From the NCBI GenBank assembly GCA_947179485.1, contig OX359247.1:61229131-61293130 (forward strand): a stretch of 64,000 nucleotides of DNA, given 5' to 3'. Source of the DNA: Allacma fusca. Lineage: Eukaryota > Arthropoda > Collembola > Symphypleona > Sminthuridae. A program made the translations under genes and the position numbers. Under the pieces are notes generated by a model. It did no database searches. It was not told where the DNA came from and worked only from the letters and a program-made list of their open reading frames with translations. This document shows, piece after piece, positions 13,193 to 26,326 of the stretch (position 1 is the stretch's first letter; every line of letters begins with the position of its first letter).

Positions 13193-13745
13193 GAATATTT
13201 GAAGAACAAGAAAAATTCAAACGAAAATTTGAAAAACAAGAACAATTCAAAAGAAAATTAGAAAAATAAGAAACATTCAAAAGAAAATTTGAAAAACAAA
13301 AAAAAATCAAAAGAAAATTTGAAAAACAAGAAAAATTCAAACAAAAATTTGAAAAACAAGAAAAATTCAAACGAAAATTTGAAAAACAAGAAACATTCAA
13401 AAGAAAATTTGAACAATAAGAAAATTTGAACAACAAGAAAAATTCAAAAGAAAGTTTGAACAACAAGAAAAATTCAAAAGAAAGTTTGAACAACAAGAAA
13501 AATTCAAAAGAAAGCTTGAACAACAAGAAAAATTCAAAAGAAAGTTTGAACAACAAGAGAAATTCAAAAGAAAGTTTGAACAACAAGAAAAATTTGAACA
13601 ACAAGAAAAATTCAAAAGAAAGCTTGAACAACAAGAAAAATTCAAAAGAAAGCTTGAACAACAAGAAAAATTCAAAAGAAAGTTTGAACAACAAGAGAAA
13701 TTCAAAAGAAAGTTTGAACAACAAGAAAAATTGAAGAGAATTTGT
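13193..13745. repeat. A-rich 30-bp tandem array
   Basis: About 18 copies of a 30-bp unit containing AAGAAAAATTCAAAAGAAAG followed by TTTGAACAAC. Early copies differ (AAACGAAAATTTG), copies from about 13430 to 13730 are nearly identical, and one or two are shortened. Since 30 is a multiple of three and the unit lacks stops in several frames, long open frames appear on both strands (102 codons plus, 216 codons minus). Their translations are pure 10-residue repeats. No start context, signal peptide or splice neighbour supports translation. Confidence 0.9.
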
Positions 13746-16700
13746 AAAAAAATTTGAAGGGTCAGAAAGAGAAAACTTGATCAAAAGGAAAAAATTTTGT
13801 GAACATTGAAAAAAGGTCACCTTAATTTTTAAAGATTAATAATAATTCTAGATCCGAAAGTCTTTAATGCGAACCTGGAGCAAAAATCCAATTTTAAGAA
13901 TTAATTAAATTTGTATAAATAGCCACCCGCCCATACATGTTAGAACATAGTTAATATAAAAAAATTGTGTTTTTAATGCAAATGAAATTCTTGTAACTAG
14001 AAAGAAATTCTAATTACTGAATTTTATGAAATCAAATTTGAAAAACTGCAGACAAAGTTTTAATAATTTCGAAAAATATTTACTAATTTGTTTTAAACGA
14101 TACATGTCTTCAAATGGAAAATTATAATCTTCCCCTGAATGTCCCCCTTTGAAAAAATTAATCATGGTTGTTTTCGCGTGTGCGTTGCAAAACTTTCGGA
14201 TTAAAATTTAATGGGACGCGTAAAAATGTGGAGAAATCTGAAAGTTGGAAGTGCGTAACAAAATACACACATATATACAAATATACCTGGCCTATCTTTA
14301 AGCTCCAGGAAATGACTAAACTTTTCTCCCATTCCGTGCTTGAACATGCGATCTCTGGAATGTAAAACGTTAGTTCCATGTAAAAAGGAAAAAAATAGGG
14401 AAAAACCCGGGTTTTGAAATTCCAGGAACATCTCCTTCGGGGGCTTTATGAACCCTCCTCCTATTTTGCGGGTATAGTCTTCTACACGTTCCCAAACTTT
14501 CCTTTGATATTCAGAGGATACGTGTATGTATAGATAGGGCTGGAGGAAGTTCTTATCCATTCAGCATTCCCAACCCAGAACTTGTCAATGCGAAACTTCC
14601 TACGCTCCTTTAACAAGCGTGTGCAGTGCGTTTTGGTATTAAAAACCGCATCAAGTCAAACCATGGGAACTACAGTGCACTCTGACTTTCAAGGTGTCTC
14701 CAAATCCCATAAAATTCTTCTGTTCCTCATTTAAATCCTCCTTTAAATAATTTTTTAAATTAAAAACCCATAAAGATAATGTGAGGTCTTATGGGATCAT
14801 AAATCCTCCTTTACAAATTTCCTCCACGAATTTAGCCTAAAAATTCTTATGAGATCTCACATTACTGTGACATAACCTCTACTTCCCGGAGGAAATATTG
14901 CTTATGTTGCCCAGGTTCGGCGCGGAATTATCCTTAATTAACCTAATGAAAGGTGAAATTGAATGATCTGAAATAAAATAATGATAAAATGATTAATTCG
15001 TTCACTTGCTAATACTTTATTCTTATGATAAAATTGTTATTAATGTCCAATTATTATTAGTACTCGGTCTATACTAATATGTAATGTGTTCTGTATACAG
15101 TGTGTTCTTTTACACATCTAGCCTAACATTAGTGACCCTTCCATTACTAGTATGAAGACTAGGTAATGGGAATATTATCCTAAAACTTATCCTATTCCTA
15201 TCCTTAACCTATACTTAACATTACAACAGTCTGAGTACAAACCAGCATAATGCATGGCTGCAACACAGCTAAAGACTTCTTATTCAGGGATCAAACCAGC
15301 ATAATGCATGGCTGATCCTGATACTAAACTAACTTACTAAATGCAGAAATGCAACCATATTTATACTAAATAGTGCAATATGCAATTGCAATGTGCAAGC
15401 TGGAATGCTCCATGGAGTCTTTTTCCTGGTGAAATAATTCACATTATTTCCTTATAAACTATGGTATATGCATAAACTTTGAGATGAAATCATCCAACAG
15501 TCTCGTGACTATAATTCGCTCATTTTGTTCATAATGTAGCTTAATCCTACCCTAAAAACTATCTACATTCTATGTAAACTTAAGTATATACATAAATGTC
15601 ATGGTTTGCAGAAGAGCAAGACTCTTCTTCTCTTATTGTGCTCACTACAATCACAATAAGAGAGATGGGTAAAGCACCGCACTTACATGCGTCACACATG
15701 AACACTTGGAGAGGAACTCTCGAGCGATCTTATTTTTCCTCGTCCTTATACATCTGTTTCATGTATAACATAGGCACATTCATTAGACAAGTTTCTGGTC
15801 TCATTTATATACTAAAGGACGGCCCTGCATTGATACTACACATTTTTACCTTTAGTACTTATATACACAAATTCTATGTTTATAATTACACGTATATAAC
15901 ATTACATTTCCCGCTAAATTCAAAGTCCCTCTTAAAGAAATATTTGAAGAATTCCTTTAAAAAGCGTCTAAAAAGTTACAGAACTATTTTTTCATGGTTG
16001 ACTTGAGCGCTCCCTTTATTCGAGTACGAATATTTGAAGTAATTAATTTCCCTTGCTATTTTCAAGTCATGTGAATGAGAAAACGTGTTGGGTTTGGAGT
16101 CACTTATAAAAAATTCAAAGTATACACAAAGCCCTTGAATTTGTCTCATACTTGTAAGGGAAATTTGGTTTTCGATGCGACATAAATTAATGGAATGTGA
16201 CTAAAATATGATCCATACATGGTTGAGAGAGATGTGGGGGAAAATAACATTGAGATGTGTTGTGATAAGCGAGCTGACAAGTTGTTTGGGAATCCTGAAA
16301 GAGTGTGCTGAGGCGGAAAGGCTGAGGAATTTTTAAAGAGAATTTTGTATTGAATTTCATGAAATCACTGATGCAAGGCGAGCTTTCAAGTCCCGGGAGA
16401 CATTTTAAAAAGTGCCAACAACTCAAGCAGAACTGCAAATAGGGAGGGAATTCCGAGGCTTCAAAAGTAAAAATCTCACGTCTTTGTCCGCACTGCGCTT
16501 ATATATCTTCACTCTGTACGGAGATGCCGAAGTAAATTTGTCCTACGAATTTTTAAAATATTCGATTTTCCAGCGATTCAATCCCTTGGATATTTATGCT
16601 ACTATTGGGGATTTTATTTTTGAACAGGGAATTTCAGGAAGTGAGTGTCAGCAACGTGTTATCAGTTTAGGGGGAATGTTCTGGTAAAAATCTGAAGTAG

Positions 16701-17792
16701 TTGTTTTGCTCCTGAAAACGATTTTCTAACTGAAGCCAATATATTACTGAGTCTTATGCAGGTTTTAATTATTTTGACAAAATTTGTTCAATAATATTTG
16801 CTGGAAACAATCTCTGTAAAATGTTTTGCAGAATATGATTCGCAATCAATTTTTACTGAAACAAAATCTACACGTTACTTTTTGAGCAACAAAATTTGCC
16901 CAATAATTTTTGAGCAACAAAATTTACACAATACTTTTTGAGCAACAAAATTTACCCGTTTTTTCCTATAAATTCTTCAAAATGAAGCTTTAAGTCCAAT
17001 CTTAACCAGAGATATTTTTATACTGTGAATATTTAGCCCATAAAAATATAATTTGAGAATCTGAGAAGATATGTGAATACTTTACAAAATAGAAAACAGA
17101 TAGATAAAAACATAGAAAAACTTTCGAAGCACCCGGTACATATGTTAGATGCTGTATGAAGACATATGTGACATAAACGAGCGGATCGAAGCTCCATTCA
17201 TTGGATTAGATTCGATGTGAACAAGTTGTGAGCTGATGAAAATTTGAAGGATGCATGATGGTATAACCCACGCGATTTCGTTTTATATGGATCCAATCTT
17301 TCTGCAAATATGTAGCATTCAAATCCTCTTTCGTCCGTCACATGATGAATATAATGACAAGAAGAACACAACGGATTGACTTGGTTCAAAGCTAATTTAA
17401 TTAGTCCCTTGTTTGATGTCAGTGACATGGAAATGCAAAGAGATGATATGAATAAACCCTTGTAACACGTTTTTCATTATTAGAGCCTAGTCATAGCTAG
17501 GTCAATTATTATAATTACATTTTAAGGTACAGTTTTGATCCATTTTTGTTGCCACATTTTCTGCCCATCTTTCCCTGGGTATTGGACAACTTCCTATCCT
17601 TCAAACAACTTATCATTGAAGACTTCAATCTTGACGACTTCTGTCGTAGCGATTTAATCCAAAACGGCCATTTTAAATTAGGGTCTAAAAATAGTAAAAA
17701 TTCAATTGTTACGAATAAAAATGGAATTAATTTTCACTAAATTGGGTCAAAATAAATTTTACTATCAAGAAATGAATTCAACGCAATATTGA
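13746..17792. other. Gene-free stretch with small repeats
   Basis: No gene recognised. A 22-bp sequence starting AAACCAGCATAATGCATGG occurs twice, at 15239-15260 and 15293-15314, 54 bp apart. A hairpin with 12-bp arms lies at 15629-15663. Near 14778 and 14868 an imperfect inverted pair (AATGTGAGGTCTTATG against a CTCACATT-ending arm) is visible. Open frames up to 136 codons (15596-16006) have no recognisable features. Confidence 0.55.
15629..15663. repeat. Perfect 12-bp hairpin
   Basis: TCTCTTATTGTG at 15629-15640 is followed after 11 bases by its exact reverse complement CACAATAAGAGA at 15652-15663. It could be a cruciform or the core of a degraded inverted-repeat element; no T-tract typical of a small-RNA gene follows. 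Confidence 0.75.
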
Positions 17793-18490
17793 TGCCATAA
17801 AGGTCAACAAGCAATTTTGACCGAATTAGGCAAACAAGCAATTTTGACCGGATTAGGTAAACAAGCAACTTTGACCGGATTAGGTCAACAAGCAATTTTT
17901 ATGCCATTCGGTCAACACGAAATTTTGACTGGATTAAGTAAACAAGCAACATTGACCGGATTAGGTCAACAAGCAATTTTGATGTCATTAGGTCAACAAG
18001 CAATTTTGATGTCATTAGGTCAACAAGCAATTTTGATGTCATTAGGTCAACAAGCAATTTTGATGTCATTAGGTCAACAAGCAATTTTGATGTCATTAGG
18101 TCAACAAGCAATTTTGATGTCATTAGGTCAACAAGCAATTTTGATGTCATTAGGTCAACAAGCAATTTTGATGTCATTAGGTCAACAAGCAATTTTGATG
18201 TCATTAGGTCAACAAGCAATTTTGATGTCATTAGGTCAACAAGCAATTTTGATGTCATTAGGTCAACAAGCAATTTTGATGTCATTAGGTCAACAAGCAA
18301 TTTTGATGTCATTAGGTCAACACGAAATTTTGACTGGATTAAGTAAACAAGCAACTTTGACCGGATTAGGTCAACAAGCAATTTTGATGTCATTAGGTCA
18401 ACAAGGAACTTTGATGCCATTAGGTCAACAAGAAATTTTGACTGGATTAGGTAAACAGCAACTTTGACCGGATTAGTTAAACAAGCAATT
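17793..18490. repeat. 27-bp GGTCAACAAG tandem array
   Basis: About 25 copies of a 27-bp unit containing GGTCAACAAGCAATTTTGAT. Roughly a dozen central copies (about 17970-18315) are identical, while both flanks carry variants in the same order (AAACAAGCAACTTTGACC, GGTCAACACGAAATTTTGAC), suggesting duplication of a higher-order block. The unit is a multiple of three, so it yields a 216-codon plus frame made of nine-residue repeats and a 173-codon minus frame. I treat both as artefacts. The array ends about 270 bp beyond the stop codon of the TMEM151 homologue on the opposite strand and could lie in its 3' UTR or just past it. Confidence 0.95.
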
Positions 18491-18762
18491 TTGGCGGCAG
18501 TAGTCTAATAAACAAGTTACTAACAACCGAGGGATATCAACAAGTAATTTTGATTAAATCAGATTTACAAACAATTTTTGGTCCAAAGGGAGAAGAAAGT
18601 TTATCCCAATGGGTTAAATAGTACGAGCAAAGTATTTTCTCAATTTGGCTTTAAAACCTGGAAAACGTGCCGAAAATGATAAAATCTCACCTCGATGAAG
18701 GAAGGTCCAGTCTCCGTTTGGCTCAGAAAGATAAATTACACGCCTGAAACTTTGGACAAAGG

Positions 18763-21700
18763 TCAACTTTTATTTTGACTGGAGGAATTGGCCTTATGGT
18801 GGAAAGTAGTCCGAACGTCTTGGAGATGCTTTTGTGTTGCTTTAGATTTGAGACATCTCTCCGTTTGACACCGCCTCAGACGAGTTAGGAATGGAATGAA
18901 GACTGGAAGACTAGTCTCTAATGCTTCAGCATAATCCGGCGGCGGCTTTGTCTCCATTCTTACCCCATCATTAGGGTACTTAAAACCCTGGCGATTCCCT
19001 ATAAACCAAATCCACCAAATACCGTAACTCAAGTGAAAGTACCAAACACAGTATGTTCAGGGTACTATAATACATTTCCTCCCACCAGCAGGTAAAAATG
19101 TCAATAAAAAAAAGTTACTAGAAAAATTGTATCCAGATTTTCAACAACTTTACCGCTTATCCAGAAACACTCGATGCATTTCCTGCCAAAATTTGGCTAC
19201 GCTACGGATGCTACACTAACTCAATTCCGCATGACTTAATTGGCAGGTTTTTACGAATTATTATTTCTGACAGCATTTTGCAAAGAAAAGGTTTGCATTA
19301 AAATAGAATACTTTAACAAAATTCCCAGAATTTGAAAACATCTCAAATTTAAATTGGACATTAATCCGACTTATTTGAAGATGAAAGGAAATGAGGGTTT
19401 TGGAGGTCATGATGTCTATAGAGAAAGAGAAACCATTTTTACATTTTTAGTAACCCAGTAAACTCTCTCATATGGAAAGCTTTTGCTCATAACTTTTCCT
19501 GCACGGATCAACTATTTAGTCAAAGCAGGGGTTCTATTCAAACCGAGCCTTTAATAATTGCTCCAGAATGTAAGAGAGAAATTTTGGGGGAAATCGGGGC
19601 TTCTGCCTCAAAGAACCGTCAAATGAAAGTGCTAAGTGAGCGTGAGATTCCTCGTTTAATTACTCAGAGCTATTAAGAAGCCAGGTTTCCGTAACCTCAT
19701 TTGTCATTGCAAATTTCACGAGCTAAAAAAGACGGTTCCAGATGTTCGGAGCTGAATGTCGAAACTTTAGCGCACTCTAGCGCCGCTATTGCAACTAGCT
19801 ATTTTAAACAATTATATGTGGTAATTAATACCTGAAGTAGAAAACATTGTTTGGCGAATGCGCCCCAATGAAGTACTCTTCGGAAGAAAGGACGTATGCT
19901 GGAAATGAGCTGCATCGCTTCGGAAGCCTGAGAGTGCTATTTGATCCATTGAAGCGCTGGGCTTGGGATGACTAGCATTATAATCAGCGCATGTCCGCGC
20001 GACATTAAAATCCTCACCTGCTCCAAACGAATCTAAATTGTCCGAGTCACACATGAGAAGCGCCTCCGAGTAGCTTGGAACTATTTCGGCTAAGTCATCA
20101 AACAACACTGCGCCACCGCGCGGATTTTCTAGAGAGTCGAAGTTTAGTAGGAAATTCAAGTCTGAAGAGCAGGTCTGAGGCATTAATAACGTCACACTTC
20201 GGGGCAAAATACTCTTGACGGGTGGGAGGGACCCCGTAGGGATAAAATGTCTCGCATGGTCCCCCAAATACCCGCGCTTTATCAAATCCTCATCGGACTT
20301 GGAATCTTCCCATAGAAGAGGTTGCTTTTCCAAATCCCTGTCACTTTGCTGAAACGGAAGTTCCGAGTCACACTTTTGATCTCCCCGAAAGGCGCTGAGA
20401 TCAATGGCCGGAGACCAGCGCGGGATCTCAAACTCACTATTAATCCCAAACAACTTGGTCACTTGGTAATGAACATGCGCAGTGTTCAATTCTAGGATAA
20501 TCCTCATTGGCCAGGAGAGGAGGAGCGCGGAGAGGATCCAAAAGTTATGGGATCGCGCGAACCAAGGCAAGTCATCGGGTCTATTCCAGCAGGTCAGGCT
20601 CTTTGGAAAGGTCACACCCGCCAGGTCAAGGGTTTCTAAAGTCTCAACGTAGTCATCAAGTCCGGCCATGTCCTATTTGAAAATGCGCTATTTAAATCAA
20701 CTGCCAAACCGAACCCGCGCTTTTCTGATTACTCTTCCAAAAAGACCGACTTACTTATTCAACTCATTTTAAAATATACAAAACGCAAGCGCACCTGCAC
20801 GAAAAGCTCCCTCTGTCGCTGGAACTCTTCCCGCGCGACGGCATTCGCAAAGATGAAGTTCTTATGGAAATGCACTTTGGTGATGGGGTGGCGCTCCAGT
20901 TCTACCAAGTCCCGCGAGATGTCCTTCCAACCGCAAGAGTCCGCGAAGAAGGGACAACTGACCTGGTTCGTATTCACGCGCTCCACCACCTTCTTCCAAC
21001 AAGTGTAGACTTTCCCGTCCTTCATCCGGCTCACCTGCTCTGCTCGATTTACGAAATGAAAAGAGAGCGCTTTCCAGCTCACCAGCGGTCTCGCGCGGCG
21101 CATACCCTCCACCTTCCAGTACACTGTGTGTATGTCAACCTATACATCAAGACATTATTATCACACACCCATCAGAGTTTCGTAAGAACTTTAATCTTTG
21201 AAAAAAAAATTTTTTTACAGTCAATTTGAATTTTAAGAATGATTTTGAGGGGGGCCATTTTGAGGAAATCAATAAATCCCAATAATAGTTGACAGAAGTT
21301 TAGGGTGACAATAAAATAGAGGCTTGACGGAAGGAAATTGTCATTGGAGTTTTATTCAAAGATTTTAGAGAGGAGATAGGAAGAATGGGAAGGGAATGGG
21401 TTTAGATTGAGTTTATACCTTATTGCGCGGACTGATAATTTCTTGGGCCTTGGAGTGCCAGCATTCCACCAAGTACAGGAGGTAGAGAGTGAGGATGACA
21501 GCAGCTGGGATGAGTGCCGTGGAGTTCTGGAAACAGTAGAAGCTCCCATCCGACCTGAAGTCACACACATTCCAACAACTCTTACACATACATTGTCCTA
21601 GAGAAACTCGTTTTCCCTCCAAATCCCTCCTACACTTTCCTAAAATAACTTTCTCTCTCTCTCATCCTACCTTCCCAAATATCCTCTCTACTCCTACTCT

Positions 21701-22388
21701 CACAAGTAAACATTATCAAAGCCCTCAACTTATTCTCACAGTACATTATACGCTTCCCAGTACTACTATTGTAAATCAGAGGGTGAGGGTACGAATAAGC
21801 CTCAGACTCTGAGAAATATGTAGAGGGGGATGTGTCACTGGGTGAGGTCTACTCGTGAGAGGGTTCAAATCTCTATTTGGAGAATTATGACATGAGAAAA
21901 GCCTTTGGGAGATTTGGACGGGAAAGGATACAAATATAGGAAGGAGTGTGTGTGTGTGTGTGTGGGTTGGAGGGCTGAGGATATTAATTGGCACTAATGC
22001 TAAACCCGGAATGAGCGAGCAAAGACACGTTCATGAATGATTATTCTAATTGTTGGACTCACGACGAAGGGGAGGCTTGGATTTGACAGAAGGATAAGGC
22101 AGCCAGGGCAAATCCAGCGATGAGGATTGTGAGCAAAAGACACTTCAAATTCGTCTCTCGTCTCAATGCATAAAATACGTTCCTCCTCCAAGGACGGATC
22201 TGACCCCAGAACAAACACAATCAATCTTTAATTCCCTAGGACTGAGTAAATTCGAACAATGTTCAATGTGACTCTCGTCCTGAGTTATTATTTCCAATTT
22301 TTGAATATTAATTGACTTAAATATTTGACAGAGAAATGAAACTTAGACTTACTTGCCCTGAGTCGACGAGAACTTGTTTGAACTTCAT
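18763..22388 (-). CDS. TMEM151 family transmembrane protein homologue
   Basis: Six minus-strand exons give an uninterrupted 584-residue frame: 22388-22353, 22199-22063, 21578-21419, 21139-20795, 20672-19832 and 18998-18763. All junctions are GT-AG and phase-consistent. The acceptor of exon 3 (21578) is weak and was chosen because it keeps the frame. Family matches: LKCLLLTIL in the first membrane segment (about 32-52), LYLLYLVECWH in the second (about 79-98), a conserved cytosolic block with SWKALSFHFV and GLDDYVE, then a third hydrophobic stretch ending SWPMRIILE (about 269-288). The C-terminal tail has IVPSYSEALLM, as in vertebrate TMEM151, and a last exon with PPPDYAEAL, a PPxY motif suited to WW-domain binding. 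TMEM151 proteins are little-characterised membrane proteins, so no reaction is claimed. Length is slightly above the vertebrate proteins. Confidence 0.9.
18769..18774 (-). promoter_or_regulatory. AATAAA overlapping the end of the TMEM151 coding region
   Basis: On the minus strand AATAAA lies within the last codons before the TGA of the TMEM151 homologue. It could serve as the polyadenylation signal, giving a very short 3' UTR. No other clear AATAAA was seen on this strand before the 27-bp repeat array. Confidence 0.35.
21946..21963. repeat. (GT)n microsatellite in an intron
   Basis: Nine GT dinucleotides within the intron between exons 2 and 3 of the TMEM151 homologue. Confidence 0.85.
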
Positions 22389-25300
22389 TTTTCTCAAAGA
22401 AGGATTAAAAATAATTAATGATTGTATTTTGGGAATTATTCTGACTGTGGAAACATTTTGATCAAATTGTTACAGGAATCAATGTTAAATTTAGTTGAAA
22501 ACATTTGTGGGCCGAATGACCGCTCCCGAGAGTATCATCCTCTACTTTTGTGGATTTTGGCGGGAAAGGGAGCACTCGGGGAGGAGATGCTGCTTCCTGG
22601 AGCGTTCGACGAAGACTGAGGGGAAAGCTGAAGTGGAGGAGGGAAGGAGAGGGAAAGCGTCATGTGAAGAGAAAGCAAACGCCTTGCACTAAATGCGTTC
22701 GCTATTGTAAGGAAATGGGTTCGTTCTTTTACACACTTTCGGTTGGGGAAATGATTGGAGGAACTTGTCCCGGAATTTAGCAAAAACCATTTCTCTTCCT
22801 TTTCCTCGGAAATGCGTCCCCACAGGTATATGTATATATAAGGAATCAACAGGGTTCCACAAAACCTTTATTATCACTGGACCATGGAATGGGGAACGGT
22901 GAAATGAGCCTATTCTTTCATTTTTTGGGTTCAAATTTTTTTGGATTATTTTGTAAATAGTACTTGCCCTAAAAAGGTTTCAAAATTTAAAGGAAAATGA
23001 GCACGCTTTTAACCCGAAGATTTTATTCATTTGACTACTGTATACGCAAATCATTATGTGTGTCACATTCCTGGATCCATCAATTTTGAAAGTTGTGGTC
23101 AAAATAATTTTTATACAGCTCTTTGGATTTTAATTTTCTTAAAATCTCTGATTTTGCTTCCAATTTCAAAGACCTCCGTCAGGATAAATATTGACCTATG
23201 TCAATAAAAATTTTACAAAACCCCCCAGAAATTTCCCTACAAGATACTGTAGGGAAGCCCAATATGTTTTTATCATTCACATTATGTGAGCCATATGAGA
23301 AGAAAAATTGAGGGCATCCTGCATCTATACATGCACTAAGGTTGATGTGACAAAATGGGAGAAATATTGACTGAGATTCCCTCAGGGTTTGGGAAAATCT
23401 TGTTACAAGAGTGGGACTAAATCAACCTGGAAATTCAATGTGACAAATATGGATGATATTGGGCTTCTCATTTTTCTCAATTGGAAGTACATTCTTTTTT
23501 CCCTCTTATGAGAATATACATATGTACATATTTTGAGAAAGCCCTATTTTTCCAATGGTTCATCCAATTCTGAGGATATTTTCTTGTAGCGCTGGAAATA
23601 GTAATAATTAAATTTTCTTCCCATTCTTGTGAGCATTTATTTCGGGTGTAGAAAATTATTGGGAGACTTGAATTGGGCTAAAATATATTTCATTACATGA
23701 GCTTTTGCATGCATTTTCCCTATTTTCAGATTAGATTATTTTCCCCAGAAGGTTTTACAGACGTTTTTTTTTACAAGGTACACTCATATGTTACAAGGGA
23801 TTTTAATAAAAACCTTCCAAGGAAACATCTTATGCTGAATGAATATGCTCAAAATCTTCAGCCTCTGTTTCAAACCAGCTCAAGTAAAAGGGTCTATATA
23901 CGAAGAGGCTGAGTGTGGGAAAGGTCTCTTTCTAGGAGTTTCCTTGCCTATGAATTTTGTTTAGAATAAGTTCCAATAAGCTGGACTGTTCGAGTGACTG
24001 TGTAGCCTTCGAAGGTGCAGTGAGGAATCTGGAATAAGTTTCTGCGAGTGGAGCGGACTCCATTATAAAGACACTGTAATATTAAAGGAGTGTCCTTCTC
24101 AGAGAAGTCCTTCCCTATAGTTTATTCAAGACAGCGACAAAGAGGATCAGTTGTGAAATAATGCCTTCTAAATAGAGCCTCCTATAATCTCTTCCGCAGA
24201 TTATGCACCTAATGTATCTATCTATACAGCCTGGGATGGAGGAGCTCCTGGATTTTTAGCACACTGTATATTTCCTTGTGTCAAAGTTCTAAAAGCTGTT
24301 TGTGTTTACACACTTGGCATGCGGTTTGTAGAGCTTGAATAGATAAATTTGGGAAGACGGGGAAGAAGGTCCATTTAAAATGCACTGAACCACTTCAAGA
24401 GCTTTCCGTCTTGTGGAGCCGTCCTTGTGCGTCAGGAGGAAGTCAATAGACAGAAAAGCATGTGGTTAGGGGAGCATGTCCAGTTCCCTTGTCTAACATC
24501 ACTTTCTCCGTATCTCCCCGCTTCCCTGAGCACGCCGTCTCTTCAAAGCTAAAGAATTGTCCACATGACCTATCCCTTCACTTTCACAGGGAACTTTACT
24601 TCACACTCCCTATTACAACAGACCTCCCATTCCCTGCGTACAGGGAAATATTTAAATGCATAATTATTTCCATTACCCTATTTTTAAATAGAGTCTCAGA
24701 TTTTATAAAATGAGTCTCAATGACCTAGGTCAGTAAACCCGGTCAAAGGGGTCAAGAGATAAAAGGCGGAGATTTTTAAGGATATGCCTTGTTTTTATTT
24801 TCCCACGCAGAATTTTCCCCAAAGTTTAGATTCTGTTTTGCAAGAAATTTTATGAAAGACCTGGTTGATGTAAAAATATCCCTCAAAGTTTGTATTTGAA
24901 TTCATAGGCAAATGGGATTCTAATTCTAGCAAATGGGAATTATTTTCCAGCAGAAATTATGGACTCCAGGAGAAAAATTGAGATTGCAGCAGCTCTTTGG
25001 AAAGTCCATAAAATTTTGTTAAAAAAACTTCAAAGAATTCCTGGAAAAATTCGGGTAGTTTTGGGAAGCATTTTTGTTATATGTAAAATATGCTTTGTAG
25101 TCTCAAATATTGTGCTGGTTCATTGGGGGAAATTTGTATAAACTTGAGAGCTATTTATTGGGAAAGTGTTCTGGTCACCTTGTGGGTGTGGAGTTGGTGT
25201 GATCTGAGCATCTGCGAAGAATTATTCTTAAAGGAACTGATTCCGGAGCTAAGGTGACAGCTATTGCAATTATTCTATTGAATGGATGGGATTTGCATGA

Positions 25301-26326
25301 AATTATTCTTTGCTTATTTAATTTGAAGTATATTGAGTCCCTATGTAGTAGGTACTGGGATGAAGGTCAGGGTAGTAAAAAATAGTGGCTGCACCACTAA
25401 CTATGGGTTTTGGCAATATAGTGCTGTGAATCTTGGCCTCTTGCTTAAAATATACAGGTCTTCTTATTCTCATTGCTAGCAGCCACGGAGGAATAATTAT
25501 TTATGTATGTGCCTGATCTAAGTCACATTTTACAATGAGCCATGAGGATTGTGGGGATTTTGTATTGCGTGATTAGCGTTCTTAAGAATGCTGACGTGGA
25601 TTCAGTTCCTAATAATTCTAAGGTTGCAAATCCCACTGTCTATACATTCACTTGTTTATCTTTCATTAAAAATACGAGGCTTGGCCCAACCACATCCTGT
25701 ATTTACAGATAGCTGGTCAGGAGAGGCACGAGTGAGGTGAAGCTGGCGTTACTTTCAGCATAAACGTCAATATTTAATTATTCGAGGTTCACGTCAAAAT
25801 TATACGAATTGATTGCCATACCTGTGTTTTGTCAGTTTTGTTTTTATTTTGACTCAAGAGGGATAATTAATCAAAAGTAAGATTTCGTTATTCAAAAAAT
25901 ATTAACAAAATAATTTTGACAGGTTTGTGGATATCCAAAAAAAAGTTTGTTGTTGCTGATCGGATTAGAAGAATAATATTCATAAAAAAATTCAAATCAA
26001 TAATATTTATTATTATTGGTAGTGACAAGAAAAAATAATAAAAAGCACTCCAAATTTTTACGTTTTCATCCCATGTTTTAAAAATCTCAGCTCATCGAAT
26101 TATATATACAGAAGATTGTATTAAGTATTTATTTATAGAGGGAAATTTTTACAAAACTTCACCAAAGGTTGCGTCAACCCGTTTTTTGTACAAATGTTTT
26201 TGTAATAATAATTTCTTTGCAGAACGGTAAGAATAATAACATTACATAATTTCATAGCATAATTTCTAAACTCCATGTATGTAATTACATAATAAAGAAT
26301 TTGTATTTTGTAATTATTTGTGATAG
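22389..26326. other. Gene-free stretch upstream of the TMEM151 homologue
   Basis: This region contains the upstream side of the TMEM151 homologue, but I saw no clear TATA box close to its first ATG. Open frames at 22422-22692 and 24462-24713 are short and without recognisable features. Simple AT-rich DNA follows to 26326. Confidence 0.5.

Noticed and set aside
13170..13820. 216-codon minus frame rich in Phe/Leu/Cys
   Set aside because: It is the translation of the 30-bp repeat array; a complementary frame is equally open on the other strand.
14921..14940. Possible retrotransposon primer-binding site near GGTTCGGCGCGG
   Set aside because: No matching long terminal repeats, no reverse transcriptase or integrase frame nearby.
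17817..18467. 216-codon plus frame and 173-codon minus frame of nine-residue repeats
   Set aside because: Both are direct consequences of a 27-bp tandem unit without stops; no initiation context or neighbouring exons.
17793..18490. CRISPR-like regular repeats
   Set aside because: Units are contiguous with no unique spacers, and the surrounding genes are intron-containing eukaryotic genes.
20864..21229. 121-codon plus frame
   Set aside because: It is the antisense shadow of TMEM151 exon 4.
21850..21880. tRNA B-box-like GGTTCAAATC
   Set aside because: No A-box at the proper distance and no cloverleaf could be drawn.
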